This document shows positions 21,596 to 33,269 of a stretch of DNA of 64,000 bases, piece by piece. The notes below the pieces were generated by a model. It was not told the origin of the DNA. It did not search any database and saw only the letters and a list, made by a program, of their open reading frames with translations. The stretch comes from Mercurialis annua (lineage: Eukaryota > Streptophyta > Magnoliopsida > Malpighiales > Euphorbiaceae), in contig NC_065572.1 in the NCBI RefSeq assembly GCF_937616625.2, positions 53,803,653 through 53,867,652 on the forward strand, in the 5' to 3' direction. Position 1 is the stretch's first letter. Every line of letters begins with the position of its first letter. The translations under genes were made by a program, and so were the position numbers.

Positions 21596-24500
21596 CATCA
21601 TTACTATCTGGTCTGAATTCCCCCTTGTCGTCGTTAATAAGCGTTGATTCAATGTCTCCTTAATTCATCATCTCCTCTGTATCATTCATCGTATTGCTGT
21701 CCGCCTCTCTTATACGTAAACAGTCAGCGACATGTTATCTTCATTCTTAGTGACGCATTTACTTTATTCATACTCCGATGACAATTTATCCTTACAATCT
21801 CAAATCTACTATTATAGTTCTTGCTATCATTCACCGTCGCTACTTTCCTTTCTCAAATTGTTGTCTTCATTTCTTACTTTCCTCCTTGTCACTTCTGATA
21901 CTTAGTTCCTTTATCAATTAGTTCTTTCTAACTACATTTCGTCTATCTAACTCGTCGTTTCTTAGCGAAGTTGAGTTTAATGCCTCTTCTATTGTCTTTA
22001 GTTTTCCTTCTCCTTTCCTTCTTTAGCTTTCGTGAACTTCGCGTGGTTTTATTAATCATAATCCTTTATCTGTTTTCCATTGCTATAAACACCTCTCTTT
22101 GAACTGATACTATTCATATTCTCGCCTTCTTTGCTCTTCTTCGTTTGGTCCTTGAAGATCATCTCAAGTTCTTTACTGACTTGTTAGTCAAAGCTGTCAT
22201 ATTCCTTACGTCACCATTCCTTAGTCACATTGACCTTATAAAACATCTCAAATGTTCCTTTACTATTTAACTTTCTCGAGAATCTTTCTTACTTGCTAGC
22301 ATTTACTTAGCCTCATTCTTACTTTCGAATAGTTCCATGACTTTATTTTCACTCTTCAAAATATCTTTTTAGTACTGATCGTGATCGTTTCATAGTTTGT
22401 CTTTATTTTGTCTTTCATCTTCTTCTTAAATGTTTTCCGATTGTTCTTAACATTTAGGTTGTATTTGACTTTGTAACTCCCAAAATTAGGGAATAGTTCC
22501 AGTTTTGTTGTCCTATACACCTTGTGCTTCTTTAGCACTTACAACATGGTTCTAATGTCTTTTAAACAATTTGATTTCCATGTACTAGTATCATCTCTCG
22601 TCCTTATAACATCGTGGCTCCTTAGATGTAGTTCACTCCTATTTGTCCAATAGAAATGAAGTATCATCTTATCCTTTACTTATTATATTTATTACGCCTT
22701 CCCTCCGTTTATAACAGTTCTATAGCTGCTGTTCAATTTTGACGATCCTTCTGTTATATATTTTAAAACTTTCCACCTTTCTAATCATCTTACTAGACTT
22801 CGGGATACATGTTTTTTTCTATCACATCTTCTTTCACGTTTTTCACCATTCTTACATTTACTAACACGTATGTCTATACATGTGGCCTTTCTCTTTATAC
22901 TAGAATTCTACAACTTAAATTTTCTCCTTTCTATTAACGCAACTTATAACTCTTGATGCCGATATTAGTAACTTCACTTAATATCAGTTATATAGCATCA
23001 TTTATCTCTTGATCTATCTAACTTCGAACCTTCACATCTTACAAGATCATTTCCTTCGTCATTTTGTATCCTTTACTTCTTTTTGAATATGGTTCTCTGT
23101 ATCTTCTAACACTGACATTGATAAGATTACATTTCCATGAAATATTACTTGATGGTCATCGTTCATATTATCATCCTTTATACTTTTAATTTCTCTCCTC
23201 TGATATGACTTTCGATCGCTATATTAATTATCTCAACATAAAGATGTTTATTATATTCTTCATCCTTATGTATTCGTTACTTTTCTTTTGTCTAACAGAA
23301 CTCTCAGTCATTTCATCCTTTGTTCTAACATGAGGATAAATCCTGTATCCTTAGATGTTGTCAGCGCATCGCATCTTAACTTCCTGTGCTCTCCGGCGAT
23401 AACTCCTTATTCACACTCTCCTTTAGCTTTATTAGCTTTGTTACAATTAATCTTTAACATGGCTTTATTCTATTATTAGGGCTTATTTTACAAGTCTTAT
23501 TCTTACTTATTAAGAATCTTTTATTATTCGTCGCAGAGTTTCACATCTGAGTTCACTTACTAAACAAAAGATTTCAAAACATTCTTTGGCTGGCCAGCTC
23601 TTTAAACCACTTTTCATAATTAGTTTAAAATCATCAATACAATTGTAGCTCAGAGTGATGACACCTCTCATCACCAAATTGCTCGAAATTGCATTTTCTT
23701 TATCATTATAAAGATGTGATGCATGATCAACATTTTGAAAATCATATTTTTATGCATTTCTATCGTGATTATGCAATGTCATATGCGATGTCTGAGCACA
23801 ATTGTACTTTGAAAATTATAGAAACTTTCATAGTTTTCATAAAAGCGTAAGTTTGTTTCAGATTGTACACTCTGCGACAGTTAACGGCTTCCTTTATTGT
23901 TATTGGATACATTGTAAATTTTTGTATTGCTGTCACTTCCTGTCGTTTTCAGAATATTCTTCTGCTAGCATCACTCTGCTTCCCACACTTCCAATAACCC
24001 ATTTCCAATCTACAGCTTCTCATAACCATAACTACTACTTTCATCTTTTCCTTCACAACTTTTAGAACGTAATATAGGAATTACGTTCGCGATAATGTAT
24101 TGTGTATTGTTTACTATATGATTGCTTTTGCAGATTATGTTTATATGTTCTTTTATTAGTCGCGTGTTTATTAACATTGCTTCCTATAGGTTCTCGATAT
24201 CTGAGATATTATCCTATAGACATATTCTAATACTGATATCCTATTATGCAATGTAGCAAACATATATACACAAATACTCAAAGCATATAAATCACTGATA
24301 CCTGGAGGTGCCTGATGCGGAACGCTAGGTTCCCTAATGACTACGCCTATATGTCGGCCCCTAACTCTTCTACCGGAGTTGCCTCCGCCTCTGTGCACAA
24401 AGTGGGGGTTGGTCCTGATTCTAGAGGATGTGTTGACGTAATCCGGATGGAACTCACGCCTAAAATAGAAGGGTCAAACGGGATTACCGTCCCATTCACG

Positions 24501-24720
24501 GTCAGTCTCGATCCTACGGGCCATCGTAGTGAGCGTTCCAAAATGTTTACCTACATACTCATATAGCTCACCAAACTCAGGTCCTAAGCCTCTGACGTAT
24601 CTACGGTTGATGGTTCTGTTATCTTCGTTCAGATCGGGGACTCCCTCATTCATTCGCAGAAAATCAGAAGAATACAACCCTACTGTTAGCATTCCTCTTG
24701 AAAAGGAGCGCATCTGTCTC
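21596..24720 (-). repeat. 3.1-kb direct duplication, right copy
   Basis: The partner of 12993-16116. Here the A sequence continues unbroken past 24720 into the rest of the A ORF and the primer site, so this copy is in the original context on its right side. On its left it starts exactly at the end of the B LTR. Confidence 0.95.
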
Positions 24721-25200
24721 CTAACTTGATTCAAAGCTATCTGTACTTGACCATTTGCTATATCTGCATCTTCTCTCAAATTGCGGTACCTCCGCACATT
24801 AGACCTGAAATACTCGCTTCTGTATTCTTCAATATCTGATTCATCTAACAGTTCCTCTTCTTCAGGATATTCTTCTTCTGATTCCTCCTCTAAGTCCTCT
24901 TCTGGATCCTCCTCAGGATCCTCTTACGGATCTTCCTCAGGATCCTCCTCTTCTTCTTCTTCACTATACTCTATTTCTGGCGAGTGTACTCTACCTCTGT
25001 TGCCAGAAGAACTGCCAATCTCTGACACAGACATATAACCATTCTGATAAATTTCTGGCGATCTCCTAAGATTTGCGTGGAATCCATTCTGATGGACCCC
25101 AGATGGTTCGCCTATTTCGTTGTGAAACCCATTTTGAAATATGAGGCGCTTCCTCCCGTTCTTCAACAGCATGTGACTGAGCTCTGTTCTGGCCAGACAT
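24171..25200 (-). pseudogene. Element A ORF: unknown QNGFH-repeat, acidic protein
   Basis: I do not recognise this family. The ATG at 25198-25200 (MSGQNRAQSHA) matches the start of the C copy. Order: an N-terminal segment with three ~16-residue repeats (FQNGFH, HQNGFH, YQNGYM), a Glu-rich stretch of about 40 residues, a conserved helical block including RRYVRGLGPEFGELYEYVG, and an Arg/Gly-rich tail (HRGGGNSGRRVRGRHIG) ending HQAPPG. No zinc knuckle, protease or RT motif is seen. Defects: a one-base deletion near 25165 shifts the start out of frame, and stops TAA at about 24924 and TGA at 24474 interrupt the rest. Without them it would be about 340 residues. A strong 3' splice site (TTGTTTCTTTTCAG) ends one base before the ATG. 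A gag-like or RNA-binding role is possible, but only inference. Confidence 0.75.
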
Positions 25201-25558
25201 GCTGAAAAGAAACAATTTCAAGCATAAGCGACCATCTGAGTCCATTTCCACACGCAATTCCAATATTAACTTATAAAATGTTGTAGACATTTAGCATTTT
25301 ATCCAGCCACACGTAGTTCGCAACCAAATAATCAATTAACAATCCTGATCCGCGCGCTATGCCACATACTACTAATGCACATATCAGACAAATGCAAGCA
25401 ACTAAGGTCTGACTCTCTTGTTGCAGTAGTTCCTAGGTTTACTTACTAACAGAGTATCTCAACTCAAACAGACATCCAAACAAAACCGGCAGTGGTAACT
25501 GTACCAACTGCTCTCAAACAAACACTGAAACAAACTTGCAGTAGTAACTGGACCAACT

Positions 25559-25570
25559 GCTCTGATACCA
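25559..25570 (-). promoter_or_regulatory. Primer binding site of element A
   Basis: Minus-strand TGGTATCAGAGC, four bases inside the right LTR boundary. It fixes the orientation as minus. Confidence 0.93.
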
Positions 25571-25574
25571 ACAT

Positions 25575-27580
25575 TGTCACGACCCAAATTATTGAGCCGC
25601 AACCGGCGCTAGGGAACGGGAGTGGTAGCTCCGGAACCCGTAGCAAGCCTTAAACCATTAATAATTTTTTTTCGCAAATAATAAACAATTAATATCAAAT
25701 AACGGAAGCTAATATACATATATAACATATAAACAGATATTTACACTAACTGTTTAAAACCTCGCGGCTTCAGTTACCGTACCCTATACAAACTGGCCTC
25801 GCGGTACTATATAGAAAAGTTAGTGTAACAACACATACCACCGGCATCTGAGGCCGTGGATAACACATACTACATGTAGCCTATCAAAAACATATAAACA
25901 GGACAGCAGGTAATCTGTACATTCAAAATGTACTACTGTCTAGGCTACGACTCTGTCAACGCGGGACCACTACTGCAACACTCACAGAAGAGAAACTATA
26001 CATACACAGCTGACTTCTGGACTTCAAAACTGGCTTCTAGCTAAGTCCACATACTAAGCACCTGAAAGACGTTAAAAGTGAGGGGTCAGTATTTGGGAAA
26101 ATACTAAGTGAGCTTGCAATTTATTAACGACATTATTATAAAACATAGCATCGCATTTCAAATCAATATTAATATAAAATACATATGAACAAGTACTCGA
26201 TCCTTTTGAAACTAAAATCCTAAAGCATAACACATTTTATTAATAGTCAAATTATACTGATCCAAATGGTCCGACCCGGGAGTGTTCACACTTTACCACG
26301 TCGATCGCGACCAATCTCTTAATCCACAAGTGGTGGGTCCAACCCACTGGTAGGTCCAACCTAATGTATACGGGGCTCAGGTCACTCTAACTGAGTTCAC
26401 TCTCGTATCGCATTCATATCTCAGCTTTCATAATCATATTATACCTCATAGTCAGACACACTAGACTGACTCATTTACTGGTGATCACACAACCTACTGA
26501 CACCCAATAGGTAGCTAGTTTCGTTGGATTGTATACTAGGTCCTTGTATACAAAGATTAATCAAAACATATAGCAAATCAGCTATTCATACATATAGTGC
26601 GATGCGTATAAACAATATATCATATGATATTAAAATAACTTTAATCGATAACGCACGAAAGTAAAATGCAACTCACATTGACGGCTATCCAAGTAATGAT
26701 GTGGTCGATCTGATAGTATGCTCTCGCTATCCCACGTCTATTGATTTGTCTGCTCGCTAACACGTCTGATACATATTAATTAACGTTTATTGGTTAGATA
26801 TTAACCTCGTGTTTTTACACGTATAATACTTTCAAATACTAAGGTTGAGTTTCATTCTTAATGTTATTCGTGAACTCGATGTTCCTTTATCATATTCATG
26901 ATATATCGAACTCTGCTTCTCGTATTCGAGAAACGTACAACATCCTTAACATTTTTCATTCTCATTACTTGCGTAAAACGCCGAGCTAAAACCTTACTTT
27001 TTGAATTATCGAGGTCCTTTAATCATTTTTAGGGTCTAATATTCGAAATATTGAATTCTCGTTCCATTAGGGCTAAAAGCCCATTTTGGTCCCCATGGAC
27101 CCACTTTGCGGGCGCGCAAAGGCACTCTGCGGTGTGTGCGTTCGCACACTTCAAGTGTGCGTTCGCACACTTTAATTGTGCGTTCACATACTCAAGTGTG
27201 CGATCGCACACCGAGGGAAGCCTCCGGAAACTCGTTTTGCGGGGTTATTCATCCATTCCGACGTGCTTAATACTCTAATACTCAAAACCCGACTTTCTGT
27301 TTTCACCAAAACACTAATACGACCACAAAAACGTCAAATTTCAACCTAAACATAATACTAACTAAAATCAGCCCATAAATCCGATTTTTACCAAATTTCT
27401 CAAAAATTTACCTTATAACGAAGCTTGCAATCGATAGGGCTTTCGATTCTGAAGAAATCGCCGTGAAAATCGCTCGGATCGGACGTCGAACGGAGAAACG
27501 GCGGCGAAACAATCGTGATCGAGGGTTTTAGCTTCTGGAGCTTTCTTTCTTCCTCTGATTCTTACTTCATTTAAATGGTA

Positions 27581-27615
<35 letters not shown>

Positions 27616-28064
27616 TGAAAAGCTCACTTTGATCCCTCTTTTCTTTCTTTGTTACAAAATGTCCTTTGAGCTTTTCTTTTGTACAATTTAGTCTATAACT
27701 AAATTAAGAAATTCTTTTATTATAGCTTATAAGTATTATTTATATCCGATAAATAATACAAATCCCGATATTAATATTTTCCCGTCAAAATCCAAAAATT
27801 CCATTTTCGAAATGCAGTGGCTAAATTACCACTTTGGTTCCTGTACTTTATTTTGGGCTCTTCTTGACATTTTTCCTTTTATTCCAATTCCATCTTTAGA
27901 ATTGAAATATAACCTTTATTTCCGCATCACTACTTCCTCAAAACCGACCTACTAAAACTTCATTTACTTTAATTTTTCGGAAGACTTTCCGATATCGCCA
28001 CTCAGGCGACTAATCACTCACAACGTGGTCCAATTAAATAATTTAAATCTTTTGGGGTATTACA
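25575..28064 (-). repeat. Right (5') LTR of element A
   Basis: A 2490-bp LTR starting TGTAATACCCC at 28064 and ending GTGACA at 25575, followed outside by the TSD TTGGT. A TATA-like run at about 27584-27612 has expanded into a TA microsatellite compared with the left LTR. A candidate splice donor (AAG|GTAAAT) lies at 27412/27411. The dyad minisatellite at 27131-27213 has about four units. Confidence 0.93.
27131..27213. repeat. Dyad minisatellite in A right LTR
   Basis: About four ~21-bp units of the form AGTGTGCGTTCGCACACTTCA. The corresponding site in the left LTR has two units, so copy number has changed since insertion. Confidence 0.88.
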
Positions 28065-28069
28065 TTGGT

Positions 28070-30370
28070 GGAGGTTTTACATTGAACTATTATGATAGGA
28101 TTGTTTGGCTTTGTAGATCGCAAGTGTGGAATTTAAAAAATATTTTGAGGCTATCAAGTGCACGTCTCACAGAGAGTAACGTCTAGCAAATGTGTCGTCG
28201 AGAAAGTGATTTCAAATGTTAATTCGTTAAGGTATTTGATATGTTTTTTCACATAATTGTGCCCAAACATATCAAATACATGCATTTTGGATGTCACGAA
28301 TAGAAAATTGCATTGAGCATTGAGTATGTTCACTAAATAAAAAAAAAAATTGGTACATGCATAATAGAAACATGCATCACGTGCATGGATACGAGTAGAG
28401 TTTGATGTAACTCTTTGGGGATAAGAGGTGTCATCACCTAGCGCACAATTATGTAAAAGAGATTTTTATCGATATAATATTTTGAGAAAGATGTTTTGAA
28501 ATGAACTCGCGAGTTACATTATGATAATGTATTTATAAAGTTGTTTGATATCAAATGGTTTGAAATTTATACTGAAAGGTAGCTAGACAAATACTCTGTG
28601 ATGATAGTGGTGAATTGAGGACGGCTACTTGTAAAGGATCAGGTTATATTATGGAAATAATTGTTTTCTGTAGGATTTAGTATTTGTTATAAGGTAGCAC
28701 TCGGGATATTATTTGATAACTGTGATAAAATGTTGAGGTCAGATTTGTAGGCTTAGGTGTTAATTTCCGATTTTTGATTTGAGGAGTGTTGGATTAAGGA
28801 ATTTGGTTATGTTCCACGCGTGCATGTATGCAGTGTGATTTAAAAGATGTTCTATTTTTTTACAGATACGATTTATGTCCAATATTTTGTTATATTAAAT
28901 ATAAATATTTTTATAGACAGAGAGGTTTTCATTACAAGATTTTTTATCTTTGAAAAAAAAAGCAGGAAATTTTTCAAGTTTGTTGGGAAGAGGATAATAA
29001 ATTTTGCCGGTTGGAATGTTTTATAAATTCGTGGTTTTACTTGAAAATGAGATTTAACTACGACTTCAAATTGTGTGTGTTTCTTAACATCGATGTGTAC
29101 ATGATACGGAGGATTTTCCACAATTAATTCATAAAAAAAAAGGAGTTTGTGATGTTGTGTTCTTTAAAAAGAAGTGGATATTTTTTTAGTACATAATATT
29201 GTTAAATTGAAATTGCTTTATTATTAATTTGGTTTTGAGCATAACCACTAATTCAACGTTTTGTGATTTGGATCTAAGAGATTTTTCGTTATACAAGAGA
29301 TTATAGATGAGTTAAGATATAATTTTGAAGAATTGATTTTAATTTATTTATTTGGGTTGGTTGATCGGAGGATCGTGATTAATGGGTTTCGATAACAAGG
29401 TTGGTTATTTGACGCTTTTGATTGAGGTTTTCATGGGTTGAAATTTTGGTTTTTAATTGATTGGTTGTTGAACCGAGTGTTTAGAATTTGACTGGTTCAT
29501 TATGGTTTTTGTATTGATATAACTTTTGGTATATAATTGTAGCGAGTATGGTGATAAGGGTTACTTGGATCATTAGTGAATGAGTGGTAAGGACTAGTGA
29601 ATTTATTCGGTTTGTGAATTTCATTATTTTCCAATTTGAGGTGATGGACTTGTGTATAGTAAGGACTACAATTTGAGCCGCGAGCTTGTCCTTGTACTTT
29701 GTTAGTGTTTCTTTGAAAGTCCGTAAGACTCGAGCTGTTTTTGGTTTCACCCTATTAGAAGGTGTTTTATAATCTTTGGCTATTGTATTTTTGAGAATTA
29801 AATTGTTATTTGATCGAGTGTATGTTTTCGCGTTTTTTGAGGCGTAGATTAAGTTTGAAAGTTATGTTTGATGTTGGAGAGAGTATCTTCATTCTAATGG
29901 AGATAGAGAACCGTTTTATTTAGCATAAGAGTTTTTGGTATCCAAAATGTAAGATGTTAATTTTTAGTTAGAGGATTGTGTGTTCCTTTGTGTCCACCTA
30001 GTCTTGGTGTTGATATTTTCTGTTACGCATGAGTTTAACGTTGAGGCTGGTTTAATCATTTAAGGTTGATAAAAGTAATCGAGCGGTGGTATTTTGAGTT
30101 ATCTTTTCAGAGGACAACCGTTGGAGAGGTGTATGATAGTGCGTAAGTTGTTGAGTAAAGGAATTCTTGTGGTTAAACTTCAGGCTTAATCACACGGTTT
30201 AGGTGTATGCTAGAGGTTAGTAGTTCGATATGCGGATAGGTTATCCGTTTCTTTTCCCTTGATGTTCGTTGGGTTCATTGCTTACATGTTTTTATTATTT
30301 TATGAGCACACTATGTTTGATGATTTATTTAAGACATTTTATTTTAAAATTCGAGGACAAATTTTATTAA
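28070..30370 (+). other. Element C 3' interior, no gene
   Basis: No coding frame is recognisable. By eye it aligns in patches to the non-coding interior of A in reverse complement, for example around the motif AAGAGGTGTCATCACC at 28423-28438 and the AATTGTGC region near 28254. It ends with AATTCGAGGACAAATTTTAT before the polypurine tract, a phrase also found beside the A and D polypurine tracts (TTCGAGGACA). Confidence 0.6.
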
Positions 30371-30381
30371 GGTGGGGAGAA
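30371..30381 (+). promoter_or_regulatory. Polypurine tract of element C
   Basis: GGTGGGGAGAA directly before the LTR start TGTAATACCCC. It shows that the sequence to the left is the 3' interior of a plus-oriented element. Confidence 0.85.
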
Positions 30382-32415
30382 TGTAATACCCCGTGTGTTC
30401 ATAATTGTTTTGGTGGTTGGTTGTCCGTTTAAAGTTCGTTTTGTGATCGACTTTGTTGTGTTTTCGCTTCGACTTGTTCTCGTTGTAAATCCAACTTATT
30501 TTCGGATAGATATATGTTGGGTGTGTGGTACTTTGGTTGTGTCGTGTTGAGTGACTTATGTGTACCCCTTGGGTATTTAAGTATTTGATGGTGAATTGAT
30601 TTATTTCCGGGTTGTTATCAAAACAATGTTTGCAGGTTTTCTAAATCTGTCATGATGTATTAAAACGTCCATATCTCCCAATTGCACCGTCGGATCGGGC
30701 CCCCGTTCGGATATGTTGTTCCTACGAGAATTTACTAAAAAACTGGCTTTGTTGTGTTGGGACGTTACAGATTGATCGAAAGTGATAAAATCATGTCGTT
30801 TTTGGATGTTTCAGTTAGCTTTTAGTTGGGTTTTGTTAAGCTAGCATGTCAAAATGGTAATGCGGAAGTCTGGGAGCCGGGAGAAGCAGGGATGTCTCTG
30901 GCGCGACGCTACAAGGGGGGGCACGACGTACCCCTCCCTAAAAAACACTCGGCACGACGTGCCAAGGTCTGAAACGCAGTGCCCTATCTCAAAGGTGACT
31001 CCCGGGTATTTCATATACGCAAAATAGACGTGTTAGCTCAATAAAATGTTACGAAACATTATAGAAATGGACGCTATTATGATAAGTAAATCGATATAAG
31101 CATATCGATTGAATAAGAGTTCAATTAAGAAGTTATCGGAATTGAGAAATTGAATACGAAATAAAATAATGATAACCTAAATCTTTAGCCTAGGATTTTA
31201 GGTTTACGAGATTCACGTTTATGTACTAAACGTGTATTTGATTTGTATATGTATCAAAGATATTGGTAAACTACGAGGTAGGCGGTTTGGGATTAGACGG
31301 GTTTGACCAGTATATCGAGTGCATTGTAGATTGGATAGCGGGTCAAGTGAGTTACATTTTACTTTCGTATATTATTCGTAAAAGTTATTTTATATATTAT
31401 AAATAGTGTTATCGCATACATCACATATTACATGATTTGATTGTATCGTATATCGTATGATTGATTGTTTTAAATATAAGGATCCCGTGTGCGATCCGAG
31501 GGAAAAACTACCTATTGGGTGTCAATAGGTTGTGTGATAAACTGTGTCGGTAAGTCGTAGTAAGTAGAATAGAATTAGACTAACATATTCTGAATGTGAT
31601 ATAAGGTCAACTTGGTTGAATTATCTCGCGGCCTGTATCTAGTGAGTCGCCTTGGCTGAATTATCCCGAGACTCCGCAGTACAGTTGGATTTGAGATGGT
31701 ATGAGGCATAATGGTTGGACTATCCCGATGCCCAACCAGATGGTGGTTGACATGGTGGAGCTATCCCATAACCCCATCCACATTAAAAGTTGTATTCATT
31801 ATGAATACTAGGAATTGTACGGTTTATGATTGTTTTCGAGATTAGGGTTTCGATCGGATCAAATACTTGGCTTATATTGTATAATATATATATGATTGTT
31901 TAAAATGCGATGTTATTTTTATAATATCGTTAGTAAATTGTAATCTCACTCAGCATAGTCTGACCCGTTGTTTTTAAATATTTTCAGGTGCTTAGTGTCT
32001 GGACTTGGCTAGAGTCCACTCTTTTTGGATCCGGGAGTCACCAGTAGTATGTATAGTTCCTGACTTCCGTAGAGCTGCGGTAGTAGTCCCGAGTCGACAG
32101 AGTAGTAGCCTTGACATCAGTGCATGTGGTTTATTGTTATATTTGATGTCCCTGTTTATATATTTTTGTAGGCTACGTATGTTGTGTTTTGTTCACGGGA
32201 CCAGATGCCGGTGATATGGATAGATACACTAGTATATGTATATAGTATCGTGAGGCCAGTCCGTACGTGGTACAAAAACTAGCGCCCACGTGGTTATTGG
32301 AACAGCTAGTGTAAATATTTGTATATATGTTATATATGTTTTCTTCCGTATGTGTTATATCTTGCGAAAATGTTTTTATGATTTTAGGCTTGCTAGGGGT
32401 TTTGGAGCTACCACT
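30382..32415 (+). repeat. Element C LTR, 3' end truncated
   Basis: It starts TGTAATACCCCGTGTG. It contains the CCTATTG/CAATAGG hairpin (31511-31529), three GCACGACG-type repeats at about 30901-30962 and the conserved block GGCTTGCTAGGGGTTTTGG at 32387. The similarity to the A, D and E LTR ends stops at about 32415, so some 50 bp of LTR end and the primer site are missing. Confidence 0.8.
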
Positions 32416-32742
32416 GCTAGTATGTGTTTTTGAGTGCAGTTGGTCCATGATACGGTTGCCAGTCGGTGAATACGTTTGTTTGACTTCAGATACTTTGTCA
32501 TATTGTAACCTAGGAACTACTACAGCTATCGAGTCGAACCTTAATTGTTTGAATTGTTTGGCTTGGTGAGTTATTCCCGCTTTTCAGAATGGACGGGTGT
32601 GAAATATGTAAAAGTGTTTATGATAAACGTAGATAGTTGATTTGAGCTTTAAGAATTTAGTGCATATCATAAGTTAAGTTATCATCTATTGTGAAATTGG
32701 ATTTAGATTATATCTCACACTTAAGATTGTTTCTATTTCAGC

Positions 32743-33269
32743 ATGTCCGGAAAAAATGGAGCTCAACCACATGCTGCACCGGAAGAGGAGGAAGCGCCTC
32801 CTATCTTCCAGAACGGGTTTCACTATGAATTAGGCGGGCCATCAGAGGTCCATCAGAACGGATTTCACACAGACACTAGGGGTTCACCTGAGATTTATCA
32901 GAATGCGTTTATGTCAGACGGTGAGAGATCTTTTGCGGCTATAGGTAGAACTCACTCACCGTAGGTATGTCAGGGGTTTAGGACCCGAGTTTGCTGGAAT
33001 GTTTGATCATGTTGAAGAGCATTGCGGATCGCTTACTGCCTGAGCTCGTAGGATTGAGAGTGACTGTGAGTAGGATGATAATCCTGTCCGCCCTTTTTTT
33101 CAGACGCGAGTTTTACCCGGCGATTAGAGTTCGCCCTCGTGCTACCTGGAACAATCTGGTGTTCATTCATAGATGTGGGGGTAATAGGAGAAGATTTAGG
33201 GGACGACATTCTGGTATAGTGATTAGGGAGCCTAGCGTTCCACATCAGGCACCCCCAGGTATTATGTGA
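32743..33269 (+). pseudogene. Element C ORF: QNGFH-repeat protein remnant
   Basis: This is the best-preserved N-terminus of the family. It starts MSGKNGAQPHAAPEEEEAPP, followed by three repeats, FQNGFHYELGGPSE, HQNGFHTDTRGSPE and YQNAFMSDGE. A stop follows at about 32962. The acidic stretch is deleted or very short. Decayed remnants of the conserved block (GLGPEF region, about 32970) and a tail with RGRHSGIVIREPSVPHQAPP follow in shifted frames to 33269. The ATG is preceded by TTGTTTCTATTTCAG and one C, a good 3' splice site at the same position as in element A. Function unknown. Confidence 0.75.

Larger units (their letters stand above)
10318..28064 (-). mobile_element. Element A: non-autonomous gypsy-like LTR element
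   Basis: Two related LTRs (10318-12684 and 25575-28064), flanking TSD TTGGT (10313-10317 and 28065-28069), an iMet-type primer site next to the right LTR and a polypurine tract next to the left LTR define a complete minus-strand element. The span is inflated by nested element B and a 3.1-kb duplication. Without these the element would be about 9 kb with a 4.3-kb interior. No protease, RT or integrase of its own is visible; only a short ORF near the primer-site end, then about 3 kb of purine-rich (sense strand) non-coding sequence. The LTRs differ by a few percent plus several indels, so A is older than the copia element. Confidence 0.9.

Noticed and set aside
25555..25575. tRNA gene in the TGGTATCAGAGC sites
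   Set aside because: Only the 12-base primer complement is present beside LTR ends; no cloverleaf.
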